Assembly: GCA_964546445.1 (NCBI GenBank)
Contig: CAZJJY010000008.1
Location: 1-17,187 of the forward strand
Origin: CAZJJY01 sp964546445
GTDB taxonomy: Bacteria; Patescibacteriota; Microgenomatia; PFEM01; JAPLYW01
DNA: 17,187 nt
Reading direction: 5' to 3'
Below, one piece after another: positions 1-7,091 of this stretch. Made by a program: the position numbers and the translations under genes. A model generated the notes under the pieces. The model was not told the DNA's origin, did not search any database, and was given only the letters and a program-made list of their open reading frames with translations. The stretch's first letter is position 1. Every line of letters starts with the position of its first letter.

Positions 1-118
1 AAAAGAAGAAAAAGAGCATTAAACTTTAAAAAAAAAACCAATTGTCCCTCAAGAAGAGGAGATTAAAGAAAACAAAAGAAGTCGGAGCGCTAAATTAAGA
101 GCGGCAGAAAAAATATAA
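1..118 (+). CDS. rsmH: 16S rRNA m4C1402 methyltransferase RsmH, C-terminal end, apparent frameshift
   Basis: Only the last ~39 residues are present. The reading frame ending at the TAA at 116-118 encodes KPIVPQEEEI followed by RSRSAKLRAAEKI, the conserved RsmH (MraW) tail that normally reads like KPxxPSEEEIxENPRSRSAKLRAAE. RsmH methylates N4 of C1402 in 16S rRNA and is usually just upstream of ftsL in dcw clusters. This frame meets a stop at 20-22. The frame that stays open upstream (from base 1, reading ...RALNF) joins it only if one A is removed from the 10-A run at 28-37. The gene therefore looks frameshifted there, most likely by a sequencing or assembly error, less likely by slippage or decay. 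Family identity is well supported by the tail and by the position before ftsL. Confidence 0.85.
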
Positions 119-123
119 AAAAA

Positions 124-435
124 ATGACAAATAAAACATATAAAAAACCAAAACTAATAGTTTTAATCACTTGCATAGTGGTTGGCCTTTCCTTGGTTCA
201 ATTGACTATTTCTCATAAGTTAGCAACTTTAGGTGGAAGAATGTCTCAATTGGAAGAAAAACAAGAATATCTGGTAAAGGAAAACAAAAAAATGAATGAA
301 GAGATTAATCAAATGGGCTCTTTGTCTTTAGTTTCTTTAAAGGCTCAAGAAATGGGATTGGTAAAGGCTAAAAAGGTTCTTCATTTAACTCCTCAAATTC
401 CTGTGGCTTTAGATACTTTAAAAGTTAATCAATAA
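124..435 (+). CDS. ftsL: FtsL/DivIC-like septum formation protein
   Basis: A 103-residue bitopic membrane protein. A short basic N-terminus is followed by one hydrophobic segment (about residues 11-29) and a charged heptad-like stretch (about 38-65) that probably forms a coiled coil. Near the C-terminus the segment around residues 74-80 (AQEMGLV) resembles the A-x-x-x-G-[ML] motif of FtsL/DivIC. FtsL proteins join FtsB and FtsQ in the divisome and help activate FtsW-FtsI. Size, topology and position between rsmH and ftsI match ftsL, although sequence conservation in this family is low. The ATG lies 5 nt after the rsmH stop with no visible Shine-Dalgarno. A DivIC-type relative cannot be excluded. 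Confidence 0.82.
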   Translation: MTNKTYKKPKLIVLITCIVVGLSLVQLTISHKLATLGGRMSQLEEKQEYLVKENKKMNEEINQMGSLSLVSLKAQEMGLVKAKKVLHLTPQIPVALDTLKVNQ

Positions 436-440
436 AGGTA

Positions 441-2141
441 ATGTTTGCTAATTGGCGAATTAATTTCCTCTTAGTCTTCTTTGTTTTGCTGGGTCTTTTA
501 ATAACCAGTCGGCTTTTTTACTGGCAGATTGTTTCTTCAGAAAGTTTATCGGCAATTGCCGCCAGTCAGCACTGGGTCTCTTTTGAAGTCCCAGCCAAGA
601 GAGGTGAGATCTTAGCCTCTGATGGTTCTCCTTTAGTTTCTAATAAAGAAGCTTTTTTACTTTTTGCCTCTCTACCTCAAATTAACCAAGACATTAAAAA
701 TATTTCAGAAAAACTTTCTTCAATCTTAGAACCTCAAGATCCAGCCACAATATCAGGATTAATAGAAGAAAGGTTATCGAGAGAGGATTTAGTGTGGGTC
801 CCTTTAAAGCATAAGCTTAATCGTAGCCAAAAAGAAGAGATAGAGGTGTTGAAGATTGCTGGTCTTGGTTTCGAAGAAGAACAAAGAAGGACTTATCCTG
901 AAGGTTCTTCCAGTGCTCATTTACTTGGTTTTGTTGGTTCAGATATTAATGGTAAGGATAAAGGTTATTTTGGCTTAGAAGGCTACTACGATCTTGAGCT
1001 TAGAGGAAGATCTGGTCTTTTGAGGAGGGAAAAAGATGCTTCTGGTAAACCTATTTTAGTTGGTGATGTTTATAAGGAGGAAGAAAAAGATGGGCGTACT
1101 TTGATAACAACTATTGATAGGAGCGTCCAATTTATTCTAAATGATAATCTAAAAAAGGGTCTTAAGAGATATGGGGCCTTGAGCGGTTCAGTTGTTATTA
1201 TGGAGCCACAAACAGGAGCTATTTTAGGAATGGCTTCCTTGCCTGCTTATAATCCTGAGATGTTTTTTGATTTTAATAAGGAATTATTCCCAAACCCTAT
1301 TATTGCTTCTTCTTATGAGCCTGGTTCGACATTTAAAGTTTTGATAATGGCGGCGGCTATTAATGAAGGAGTCGTTGAGCCTGATACAAAATGTACCAAA
1401 TGTAGTGGTCCAAGAGTAATTTCTGATTATACTATTAAGACTTGGAATGATGAGTATTTTCCTGACTCTACTATGCTTGAGGTAATTCAACATTCTGATA
1501 ATGTCGGGATGATTTTCACTGCGGAAAAACTAGGGATTGATAATTTGCTCTCTTATTTAAAAAAATATGGTTTTGGTCAGAAAACAGGTATTGATTTGGA
1601 GGATGAGACAACTCCTGATATAAGGCAAGAGGAAGATTGGGGAATTGTTGACTTAGCGACTGCCTCTTTTGGGCAAGGAATAGCGATGACTCCTTTACAA
1701 ATGATAAGAGCGGTAAATACGATTGCTAATGAAGGGAAATTGGTTAAGCCTTATCTAGTTTCTAAAGTTATAGATAAAGATGAGGAAGTTGAAATCAGAC
1801 CTGATATAGGCAGGCAAATTATTAAGACAAAGACGGCTTTTGTTTTAACAGAGATGATGGTTAACGCTGTTGATAAAGGTGAAGCTCAATGGATAAAACC
1901 TGAAGGCTATAGAATTGCTGGAAAGACAGGGACGGCCCAAATTCCTGTAGCCGGTCATTATGATGAAGAAAAGACAATCGCTTCTTTTATTGGTTTTGCT
2001 CCAGCCGATGATCCTAAATTTATTATGCTAGTCACTCTAAGAGAACCTACTTCTTCCCCTTGGGGAGCAGAGACAGCCGCCCCTCTATGGTTTGATATCG
2101 CCAAAGAATTATTCACTTATTATGGAATTCAGCCTCAATAG
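441..2141 (+). CDS. ftsI: Class B penicillin-binding protein FtsI (PBP2/PBP3-like septal transpeptidase)
   Basis: A 566-residue D,D-transpeptidase that cross-links peptidoglycan at the septum. The N-terminus has a single membrane anchor (about residues 8-25). It is followed by the PBP dimerisation region, with RGEILASDG starting at residue 54. The transpeptidase domain carries all three active-site motifs: S296-T-F-K299 (nucleophile serine and lysine), S352-D-N354, and K495-T-G-T498. No PASTA repeats follow; the protein ends shortly after the catalytic domain. It starts 5 nt after ftsL; AAAGGT sits too close to the ATG to be a normal Shine-Dalgarno. Position between ftsL and murE favours FtsI over an elongation-type PBP2. 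Beta-lactam binding is expected from the family. Confidence 0.95.
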   Translation: MFANWRINFLLVFFVLLGLLITSRLFYWQIVSSESLSAIAASQHWVSFEVPAKRGEILASDGSPLVSNKEAFLLFASLPQINQDIKNISEKLSSILEPQDPATISGLIEERLSREDLVWVPLKHKLNRSQKEEIEVLKIAGLGFEEEQRRTYPEGSSSAHLLGFVGSDINGKDKGYFGLEGYYDLELRGRSGLLRREKDASGKPILVGDVYKEEEKDGRTLITTIDRSVQFILNDNLKKGLKRYGALSGSVVIMEPQTGAILGMASLPAYNPEMFFDFNKELFPNPIIASSYEPGSTFKVLIMAAAINEGVVEPDTKCTKCSGPRVISDYTIKTWNDEYFPDSTMLEVIQHSDNVGMIFTAEKLGIDNLLSYLKKYGFGQKTGIDLEDETTPDIRQEEDWGIVDLATASFGQGIAMTPLQMIRAVNTIANEGKLVKPYLVSKVIDKDEEVEIRPDIGRQIIKTKTAFVLTEMMVNAVDKGEAQWIKPEGYRIAGKTGTAQIPVAGHYDEEKTIASFIGFAPADDPKFIMLVTLREPTSSPWGAETAAPLWFDIAKELFTYYGIQPQ

Positions 2142-2195
2142 AGGCTATAATATACCATAGAGTTTTATATTATAATTTGTGATTTAATCTAAAAA

Positions 2196-3517
2196 ATGAT
2201 AAGTAAATTATGGACTAAATTTCGCCAAAGTTTTATTGGTGAGAAAATAAGATCAGTTTTTCCTGATTCAATGGTCAATATTCTCGAACATCTTAGCCTA
2301 GCGATCCTAGCGACCATTTTTTATGGATATCCAGCCAGAAAATTAACTGTTATTNNNNNNNNNNTGTTATTGGAGTTACTGGAACTGATGGGAAGACAAC
2401 CACTGCAGAATTAATTTATGAAATTCTTACAAAGTCTGGTAAAAAAACAGCCTTAATTTCGACTGTTTCTGCCAAGGTTGGTCAAGCAGAAATAGAGACA
2501 GGCTTTCATGTTACTTCTCCTCATCCATGGAAGTTGCAAAAGCTTTTAAGAGAGATCGTTAATAAAAAAATTAATTATGTTGTTATTGAATCTACTTCTC
2601 ATGGTTTAGTGCAGAATCGTCTTTTTGGTTGTAATTTTAAAATAGGGGTGGTTACTAATATTACTCATGACCATTTAGATTATCATAAAATTTATGAAAA
2701 TTACCTTAAAGCTAAAGCAAAACTTTTCAAAGGAGTAGAAGTTGCAGTTTTAAATAATGATGATAGATCATATAAATTATTAAGTGATCGGTTGTCTAAT
2801 TATTCAATTGATAAATTTATTACCTATGGGATTAAAAATAAGGCTGACTTTACTCCTGAGAATTTTAAGTTTAAAACACAGTTGTTAGGTGGTTTTAATC
2901 AATACAATTGCTTAGCAGCGATTGCCGTTACTTCATCGCTTGGGATTCCTAAAGGAGAAATACGTGAAGCAATAGCTTCATTTTCGGGGGTTAAGGGACG
3001 AATGGAAGAAGTTAAAAAAGGACAGAATTTTAAAGTAATTATTGATTTTGCTCATGCTCCTAATTCTTTAAAAAATGCTTTGGAAGTTTTGAATAAAGAA
3101 AAGAAAGAAGATAACAAATTAATTGCTGTTTTTGGGGCGGCCGGTTTAAGAGACAGAAAGAAACGTCCTTTAATGGGTAAGATTTCAGGTAAGTACGCTG
3201 ATATCACCGTCATTACAGCTGAAGATCCACGAACAGAAGATTTAAACGAAATTATTGAGAAGATTGCTCAGGGATGCTTAAAGAGTGGGGCTATTGAACA
3301 GGGTAAAGATAAATTTAAGATAGATAATAGAAAGAATTGTTTTTTTAGGGTTCCTGATAGAAAAGAAGCGATTGAATTTGCTATTAGAGAACTGGCCAAG
3401 AAAGATGACATTGTCGTTATATGCGGAAAGGGGCATGAAAAAACAATGTGTTTTGGTAAAAAAGAATATCCATGGAGTGATTTTAAAGCAGTAGAGGAAT
3501 CTCTTAAAAAAAATTAA
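2196..3517 (+). CDS. murE: MurE-type UDP-MurNAc-dipeptide:third amino acid ligase, interrupted by an N gap
   Basis: ATP-dependent cytoplasmic ligase adding residue three of the peptide stem. The upstream part (2196-2354, frame of 2196) encodes 53 residues ending KLTVI. After 10 N the downstream part reads VIGVTGTDGKTTT, the Mur ligase P-loop, in another frame. The two sides share TGTTATT; merging them removes 17 nt and gives one continuous 434-residue protein with P-loop lysine K61. Downstream are ESTSHGLVQNRLFG, THDHLDYH, the lysine-rich YLKAKAKLF region expected to hold the carbamylated lysine, DFAHAPNSL, and E337-D-P-R340 where diaminopimelate-type enzymes have DNPR. The ~90-residue N-terminal UDP-sugar domain of classical MurE is absent; a hydrophobic segment (about residues 29-47) stands instead. 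Whether it adds diaminopimelate or lysine is uncertain. Confidence 0.9.
2355..2364. other. Assembly gap of 10 N, probably artificial
   Basis: Ten N bases break murE inside the strand leading to the P-loop. The left flank ends in TGTTATT (2348-2354) and the right flank begins with the same TGTTATT (2365-2371). Collapsing one copy and the Ns restores KLTVIGVTGTDGKTTT in a single frame. This suggests two contigs with a short overlap joined by a fixed-size spacer rather than truly missing sequence. Confidence 0.9.
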
Positions 3518-3521
3518 ATTT

Positions 3522-4913
3522 ATGTCAGAAAAGAAAAACATTCATTTCATGGGCATTGGAGGTAGCGCCTTATCTGGAGTGGCTATCTTAGCCCAAAGCC
3601 AGGGTTTTAAAGTTTCTGGTTGTGATTCAGCTAAGAAAACTGCCTATTTTGATCCCCTTTTAAAAAGGGGGATTAAACCCCTTTTTGGACATAATAAGAG
3701 CCATCTTGAAGGAATCGATATCTTGGCTGTTTCTGTGGCCGTTTTAGTTTCTAATCCAAATCATCCCGAAATAAAAGAAGCCAAAAAAAGAGGTATTCTT
3801 ATGACCTGGCAGGAATTCTTAGGAAAATATTTGCAAAAAGATAAATTCGTTATTGGTATTGCCGGCACTCATGGCAAGTCAACAACAACAGCTTTAATTG
3901 GACTAACTTTAGAAATGGCAGATCTTGACCCAACAGTTGAAATAGGGGCTATTATGCCTCGTTGGCAAGCTCCAGTCAGGATAGGTAAGTCAAAATATTT
4001 TGTTTGTGAAGCCGATGAATTTAATTGTAATTTTTTAAACTATTTTCCTTCGGTGATTATTATTAATAATATTGAGATGGACCATCCTGAATTTTTTAAA
4101 GATTTTGGTCATTTTAAAGATTCATTCAAAAAGTTTATTAAACAAATAAGACCGCCTAAAGTTCTTATTGTTAATGAAGAAAGCAAGGGAATTAAAGAAG
4201 TATTAAAGGAAATGGAAGGTTGGCTAAAAGAAAACAAAGTAAAAGTCATTGGCTATTTTATAGAAGATAAATTTGATTTCCCTTTTGATTTGGAATATCA
4301 AGCCAATATTTTAAAAATGTCGCCTTCTTCAACTGTATTTAAAGTTGGTAAGGATGAATTTAATTTAAAGTTGCTGGGGAAAGATAATGTTTATAACGCG
4401 CTTGGAGCTTTAGCTTTAGTTTTTGAATTAAAGATGAACGTTTCCTCCTTAAAAAAATCTCTTTCTATTTTTAATGGTTTAGAGAGGCGTTTTGAATTAT
4501 TAGGAGAAGAAAAAGGAATAAAAGTTTTTGATGATTATGCGGTTCACCCAAGAGCAGTTTTTTCTACTTTAAAGGCAGCTGAGCAAAAATATCCTGAGAG
4601 TCGAATATGGGCAGTTTTTGAACCTCATCAATTCTCTAGGTTAAGCTTATTTTTGAAAGAATTTGCTTCTGTTCTTTCTTTGGCTGATAAGGTAATCGTG
4701 ATCCCCGTTTTTAAAGGGCGTGAGAAAGATAATGGTTTAATAAGGGCAGAAGATTTAGTAAAAAAGATTGGTAAAAAAGCAAGATATATAGATAGTTTTG
4801 AGAAGATAGTTGAAGAAATAAAGGCTAAGGGGAAGAGTGGTGATTTAGTTATCGTTTTTGGGGCTGGTAAGTCCTATTTATTATCGAAGCAGATCTTGAA
4901 AGGAATAAGATGA
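3522..4913 (+). CDS. murC: UDP-N-acetylmuramate--L-alanine ligase MurC
   Basis: A 463-residue Mur ligase that adds L-alanine to UDP-MurNAc. The N-terminus has the dinucleotide-fold-like HFMGIGGSALSGVA typical of MurC. The P-loop is A114-G-T-H-G-K119-S-T-T. The central domain has EADEFNCNFLNY and NNIEMDHPEFF, corresponding to the MurC EADES and TNIExDH motifs. The C-terminal domain has RRFELLGE, D337-D-Y-A-V-H-P343 and FEPHQFSR, where classical MurC reads DDYxHHP and FQPHRYTR. The first histidine of the HH pair is valine here. It starts 4 nt after murE and overlaps murB by 4 nt through ATGA, its TGA being the stop. Mpl-type ligases share some motifs, but the location among mur genes favours MurC. 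Confidence 0.93.
   Translation: MSEKKNIHFMGIGGSALSGVAILAQSQGFKVSGCDSAKKTAYFDPLLKRGIKPLFGHNKSHLEGIDILAVSVAVLVSNPNHPEIKEAKKRGILMTWQEFLGKYLQKDKFVIGIAGTHGKSTTTALIGLTLEMADLDPTVEIGAIMPRWQAPVRIGKSKYFVCEADEFNCNFLNYFPSVIIINNIEMDHPEFFKDFGHFKDSFKKFIKQIRPPKVLIVNEESKGIKEVLKEMEGWLKENKVKVIGYFIEDKFDFPFDLEYQANILKMSPSSTVFKVGKDEFNLKLLGKDNVYNALGALALVFELKMNVSSLKKSLSIFNGLERRFELLGEEKGIKVFDDYAVHPRAVFSTLKAAEQKYPESRIWAVFEPHQFSRLSLFLKEFASVLSLADKVIVIPVFKGREKDNGLIRAEDLVKKIGKKARYIDSFEKIVEEIKAKGKSGDLVIVFGAGKSYLLSKQILKGIR
3652..3686. repeat. Overlapping inverted repeats inside murC
   Basis: CCCCTTTT (3654-3661), AAAAAGGGG (3662-3670) and CCCCTTTTT (3678-3686) are successive arms. The central arm can pair with either neighbour; pairing with the right arm gives a perfect 9-bp stem with a 7-nt loop. 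The segment encodes DPLLKRGIKPLFGH, so the structure may simply follow from two Pro-Leu codon pairs around Lys-Arg-Gly. Confidence 0.5.
4899..4904 (+). promoter_or_regulatory. Shine-Dalgarno of murB
   Basis: AAAGGA lies 5 nt before the murB ATG, inside the 3' end of murC. It is one of only two clear Shine-Dalgarno sites in front of genes in this window. It supports the ATG at 4910 and translational coupling through the ATGA overlap. Confidence 0.6.
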
Positions 4914-5776
4914 AAGAAGAAGATTTTAAAAAACTTTTCCCTAATGTTCAGGAAGATATTTCCTTATCTTCTTTTTCTACTTTTGGTATTGGTGGTAAGG
5001 CGAAATGGTTTTATGAGGTAAAAGAAGAAAAAGAGTTGGTGCAATTGATTAAATTTTGCGGAGAAAATGATATTTCTTATTTCATTTTAGGAGGAGGCAG
5101 TAATATTTTATTTTCTGATGATGATTTTAAGGGATTAATAGTAAAAATAAACACGTCTGGTTATGAGGTTAAGGGAGAAAGAATTATTGTTAAGTCCGGA
5201 GTTCCCCTATCTAAGCTAGTTGATTTGGCTTATGAGAACTCTTTATCTGGATTAGAATCTGCTTTAGGTATCCCAGGGACTATTGGTGGTGCAGTTGTTG
5301 TAAATGCTTCAACTAGAAATTGGAAAATTTCAGAAGTTGTTGAAAGAATTGAAGTCTTAACTGAAGAAGGAAAAATCAAAGAATTAAATATTATTGATGA
5401 TCTTTTTAAAGATAAAAAGACAATAATTTTAGAAATTATTTTAAAGTTAAAAAAGGAAAAGAAAGAAAAGATAAAAGAGGAGATGGAAAAAGCTTTATTT
5501 CTACGAAAGGATCAACCTGTTGGCAAGAGTGCAGGATGTATTTTTAAAAATCCACCCCTTTTATCTACTGGAAAATTAATTGAGGAGTGTGGTCTAAAAG
5601 GAAAAAGAATAGGTGACGTTCAAATTTCAAATAAACATGCTAATTTCATTGTTAATTTAGGTAATGCCAAGGCTAGTGATGTGTTAGAATTAATTACTTA
5701 TATAAAAGAAAAAGTTAAGGTTAAATTTAATATAGATCTCGAATTAGAAATAATTTTGGTAAAAAATAATGACTAA
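4910..5776 (+). CDS. murB: UDP-N-acetylenolpyruvoylglucosamine reductase MurB
   Basis: A 288-residue flavoenzyme that reduces the enolpyruvyl product of MurA to UDP-MurNAc using NADPH. FAD-binding (PCMH-type) motifs are STFGIGGKA near the N-terminus, ILGGGSNIL, and ALGIPGTIGGAVVVNAS. The C-terminal substrate domain has the LRKDQP segment, SAGCIFKNP (207-215), and GKLIEECGLKGKRIGD followed by SNKHANFIVN. E280 near the end fits the catalytic glutamate. The length and the GKLI-type C-terminus resemble the shorter type II MurB. At the catalytic proton-donor serine (S229 in E. coli) this protein has C210. It overlaps murC by 4 nt and murA by 8 nt, supporting one transcript. Confidence 0.94.
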   Translation: MKEEDFKKLFPNVQEDISLSSFSTFGIGGKAKWFYEVKEEKELVQLIKFCGENDISYFILGGGSNILFSDDDFKGLIVKINTSGYEVKGERIIVKSGVPLSKLVDLAYENSLSGLESALGIPGTIGGAVVVNASTRNWKISEVVERIEVLTEEGKIKELNIIDDLFKDKKTIILEIILKLKKEKKEKIKEEMEKALFLRKDQPVGKSAGCIFKNPPLLSTGKLIEECGLKGKRIGDVQISNKHANFIVNLGNAKASDVLELITYIKEKVKVKFNIDLELEIILVKNND

Positions 5777-7091
5777 ATATATAATTAAGGGTGGTAAGCC
5801 TCTCAAGGGTGCAGTGAGGATTGGCGGGGCTAAAAATTCTGGTTTTAAATTAATGATTGCTTCTCTTTTGGCCGATGGCCAATCTCGTCTACTTAATATT
5901 TCTAAAATTGGAGATGTTGAAACTACCAAACAGATTATTAAAGAAATTGGAGGTAAAATCAAAAGTCCCGGTAAGGGGACAATTTTTATTAATCCTGATT
6001 CATTAAAAAATTATCATATTTCAGAAAAACTAGCTTATAAATCAAGAGGTTCTATTATGTTTGCCGGCCCTTTAGTTTCTCGTTTTGGTCAAGCGGTTAT
6101 CCCTTTACCTGGTGGTTGTGATATTGGCCAAAGACCAATAGAGAGGCATCTAGAGGGGCTAAGGGCTTTAGGGATTAAAGTAGAGACTAAAGACTGTTTT
6201 ATTAACTTAAGTGCAACACATATTAAAGGAGGGAAATATCGTTTTCCAAAGAATTCTCACACAGGGACAGAGACTCTTATTATGGCCGCAGTTAAGGCAG
6301 AGGGGGAAACTCTTTTGGAGAATGCTGCCTTAGAAATTGAAGTCGATGATTTGATTGATTTTTTAAATAAAATGGGAGCAAATGTAAAAAGGCTCCCGAA
6401 TAGGAAAATATTGATAAAAGGAGTTAAAAAACTGAAGGGAGTTATTCACAAAGCTATTCCCGATCGTAACGAAGCCATTTCTTATGCGTGTGCGGCCCTA
6501 GCAACACAAGGTGATATTATTATTGAAAATGCCAATAAAGAGCATCTTGAAATTTTTCTTAAAAAGGTTGAAGAGATAGGAGGAAAATACGAGACTGGTC
6601 CATACGGAATAAGATTTTGGTATGATGGCCCTTTAAAGGCAACTAATGTGACCACCGCTTCTCACCCTGGTTTTATGACTGATTGGCAAGCATTATGGGT
6701 AACCCTTATGACTCAAGCTAATGGTGAAAGTGAAATAATAGAAACAATTTATGAATATCGTTTCGGTTATGTTAAGGATTTGGTTAAAATGGGAGCAAAA
6801 ATTGAATTTTTTAATCCAAATATTAAAGATCCAGCCTCTTTCTATAATTTTAATTTAGATGATGATAATCCAAAAAATTCTCATGGAGTAAGGGTTTTTG
6901 GGCAAACTCTTCTTAAGGGTTTTGATTTGAAGGTTTCTGATCTCAGAGCAGGAGCAACTTTGGTTTTAGCCGCCTTAATTGCTAAAGGACAAAGTACTCT
7001 TTCTGATCCTGGTCATATTCAAAGAGGATATGAAGATCTAGATATTCGTTTAAGAAAATTAGGAGCAGATATTAAAAAAATAGATGATTAA
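5769..7091 (+). CDS. murA: UDP-N-acetylglucosamine 1-carboxyvinyltransferase MurA
   Basis: A 440-residue EPSP-synthase-fold enzyme that transfers enolpyruvate from PEP to UDP-GlcNAc, the first committed peptidoglycan step. Visible motifs are GGAK22-N23-S (substrate lysine and asparagine), PLPGGC117-DIGQRP (active-site loop, equivalent to E. coli Cys115), FMTD305-WQ (equivalent to E. coli Asp305), EYRFGYV and DLRAGATLVLAAL. The loop cysteine is kept, whereas some lineages have aspartate there and are fosfomycin resistant; this enzyme is therefore of the fosfomycin-sensitive type at that position. The ATG lies inside the end of murB (8-nt overlap), and the gene overlaps murF by another 8 nt. 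murA is often outside dcw clusters, so its place here is notable. Confidence 0.95.
   Translation: MTKYIIKGGKPLKGAVRIGGAKNSGFKLMIASLLADGQSRLLNISKIGDVETTKQIIKEIGGKIKSPGKGTIFINPDSLKNYHISEKLAYKSRGSIMFAGPLVSRFGQAVIPLPGGCDIGQRPIERHLEGLRALGIKVETKDCFINLSATHIKGGKYRFPKNSHTGTETLIMAAVKAEGETLLENAALEIEVDDLIDFLNKMGANVKRLPNRKILIKGVKKLKGVIHKAIPDRNEAISYACAALATQGDIIIENANKEHLEIFLKKVEEIGGKYETGPYGIRFWYDGPLKATNVTTASHPGFMTDWQALWVTLMTQANGESEIIETIYEYRFGYVKDLVKMGAKIEFFNPNIKDPASFYNFNLDDDNPKNSHGVRVFGQTLLKGFDLKVSDLRAGATLVLAALIAKGQSTLSDPGHIQRGYEDLDIRLRKLGADIKKIDD

Noticed and set aside
2146..2176. Two TATAAT hexamers before murE (2146-2151 and 2171-2176) as promoters
   Set aside because: Neither has a TG extension or a reasonable -35 at 16-18 nt, and the 54-nt spacer is very AT-rich, so chance matches are likely.
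2196..2414. A separate 72-residue ORF at the start of murE
   Set aside because: Its last residues come from reading through the N gap in the wrong frame; the first 53 residues are the N-terminus of MurE.
3278..3541. Minus-strand ORFs inside mur and fts genes (for example here, 1284-1493, 5744-5962, 15356-15637)
   Set aside because: They are opposite-frame shadows of well-supported genes with low-complexity translations and no start context.
4911..4913. Alternative genetic code with TGA as glycine or tryptophan (known in some candidate phyla)
   Set aside because: murC ends with TGA in an ATGA overlap with murB, and conserved Trp positions use TGG; no conserved frame needs to read through TGA.
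5868..5882. TTGGCC-GAT-GGCCAA inverted repeat in murA
   Set aside because: Arms of 6 bp with a 3-nt spacer inside conserved coding sequence, with no partner sites elsewhere; explained by coding.
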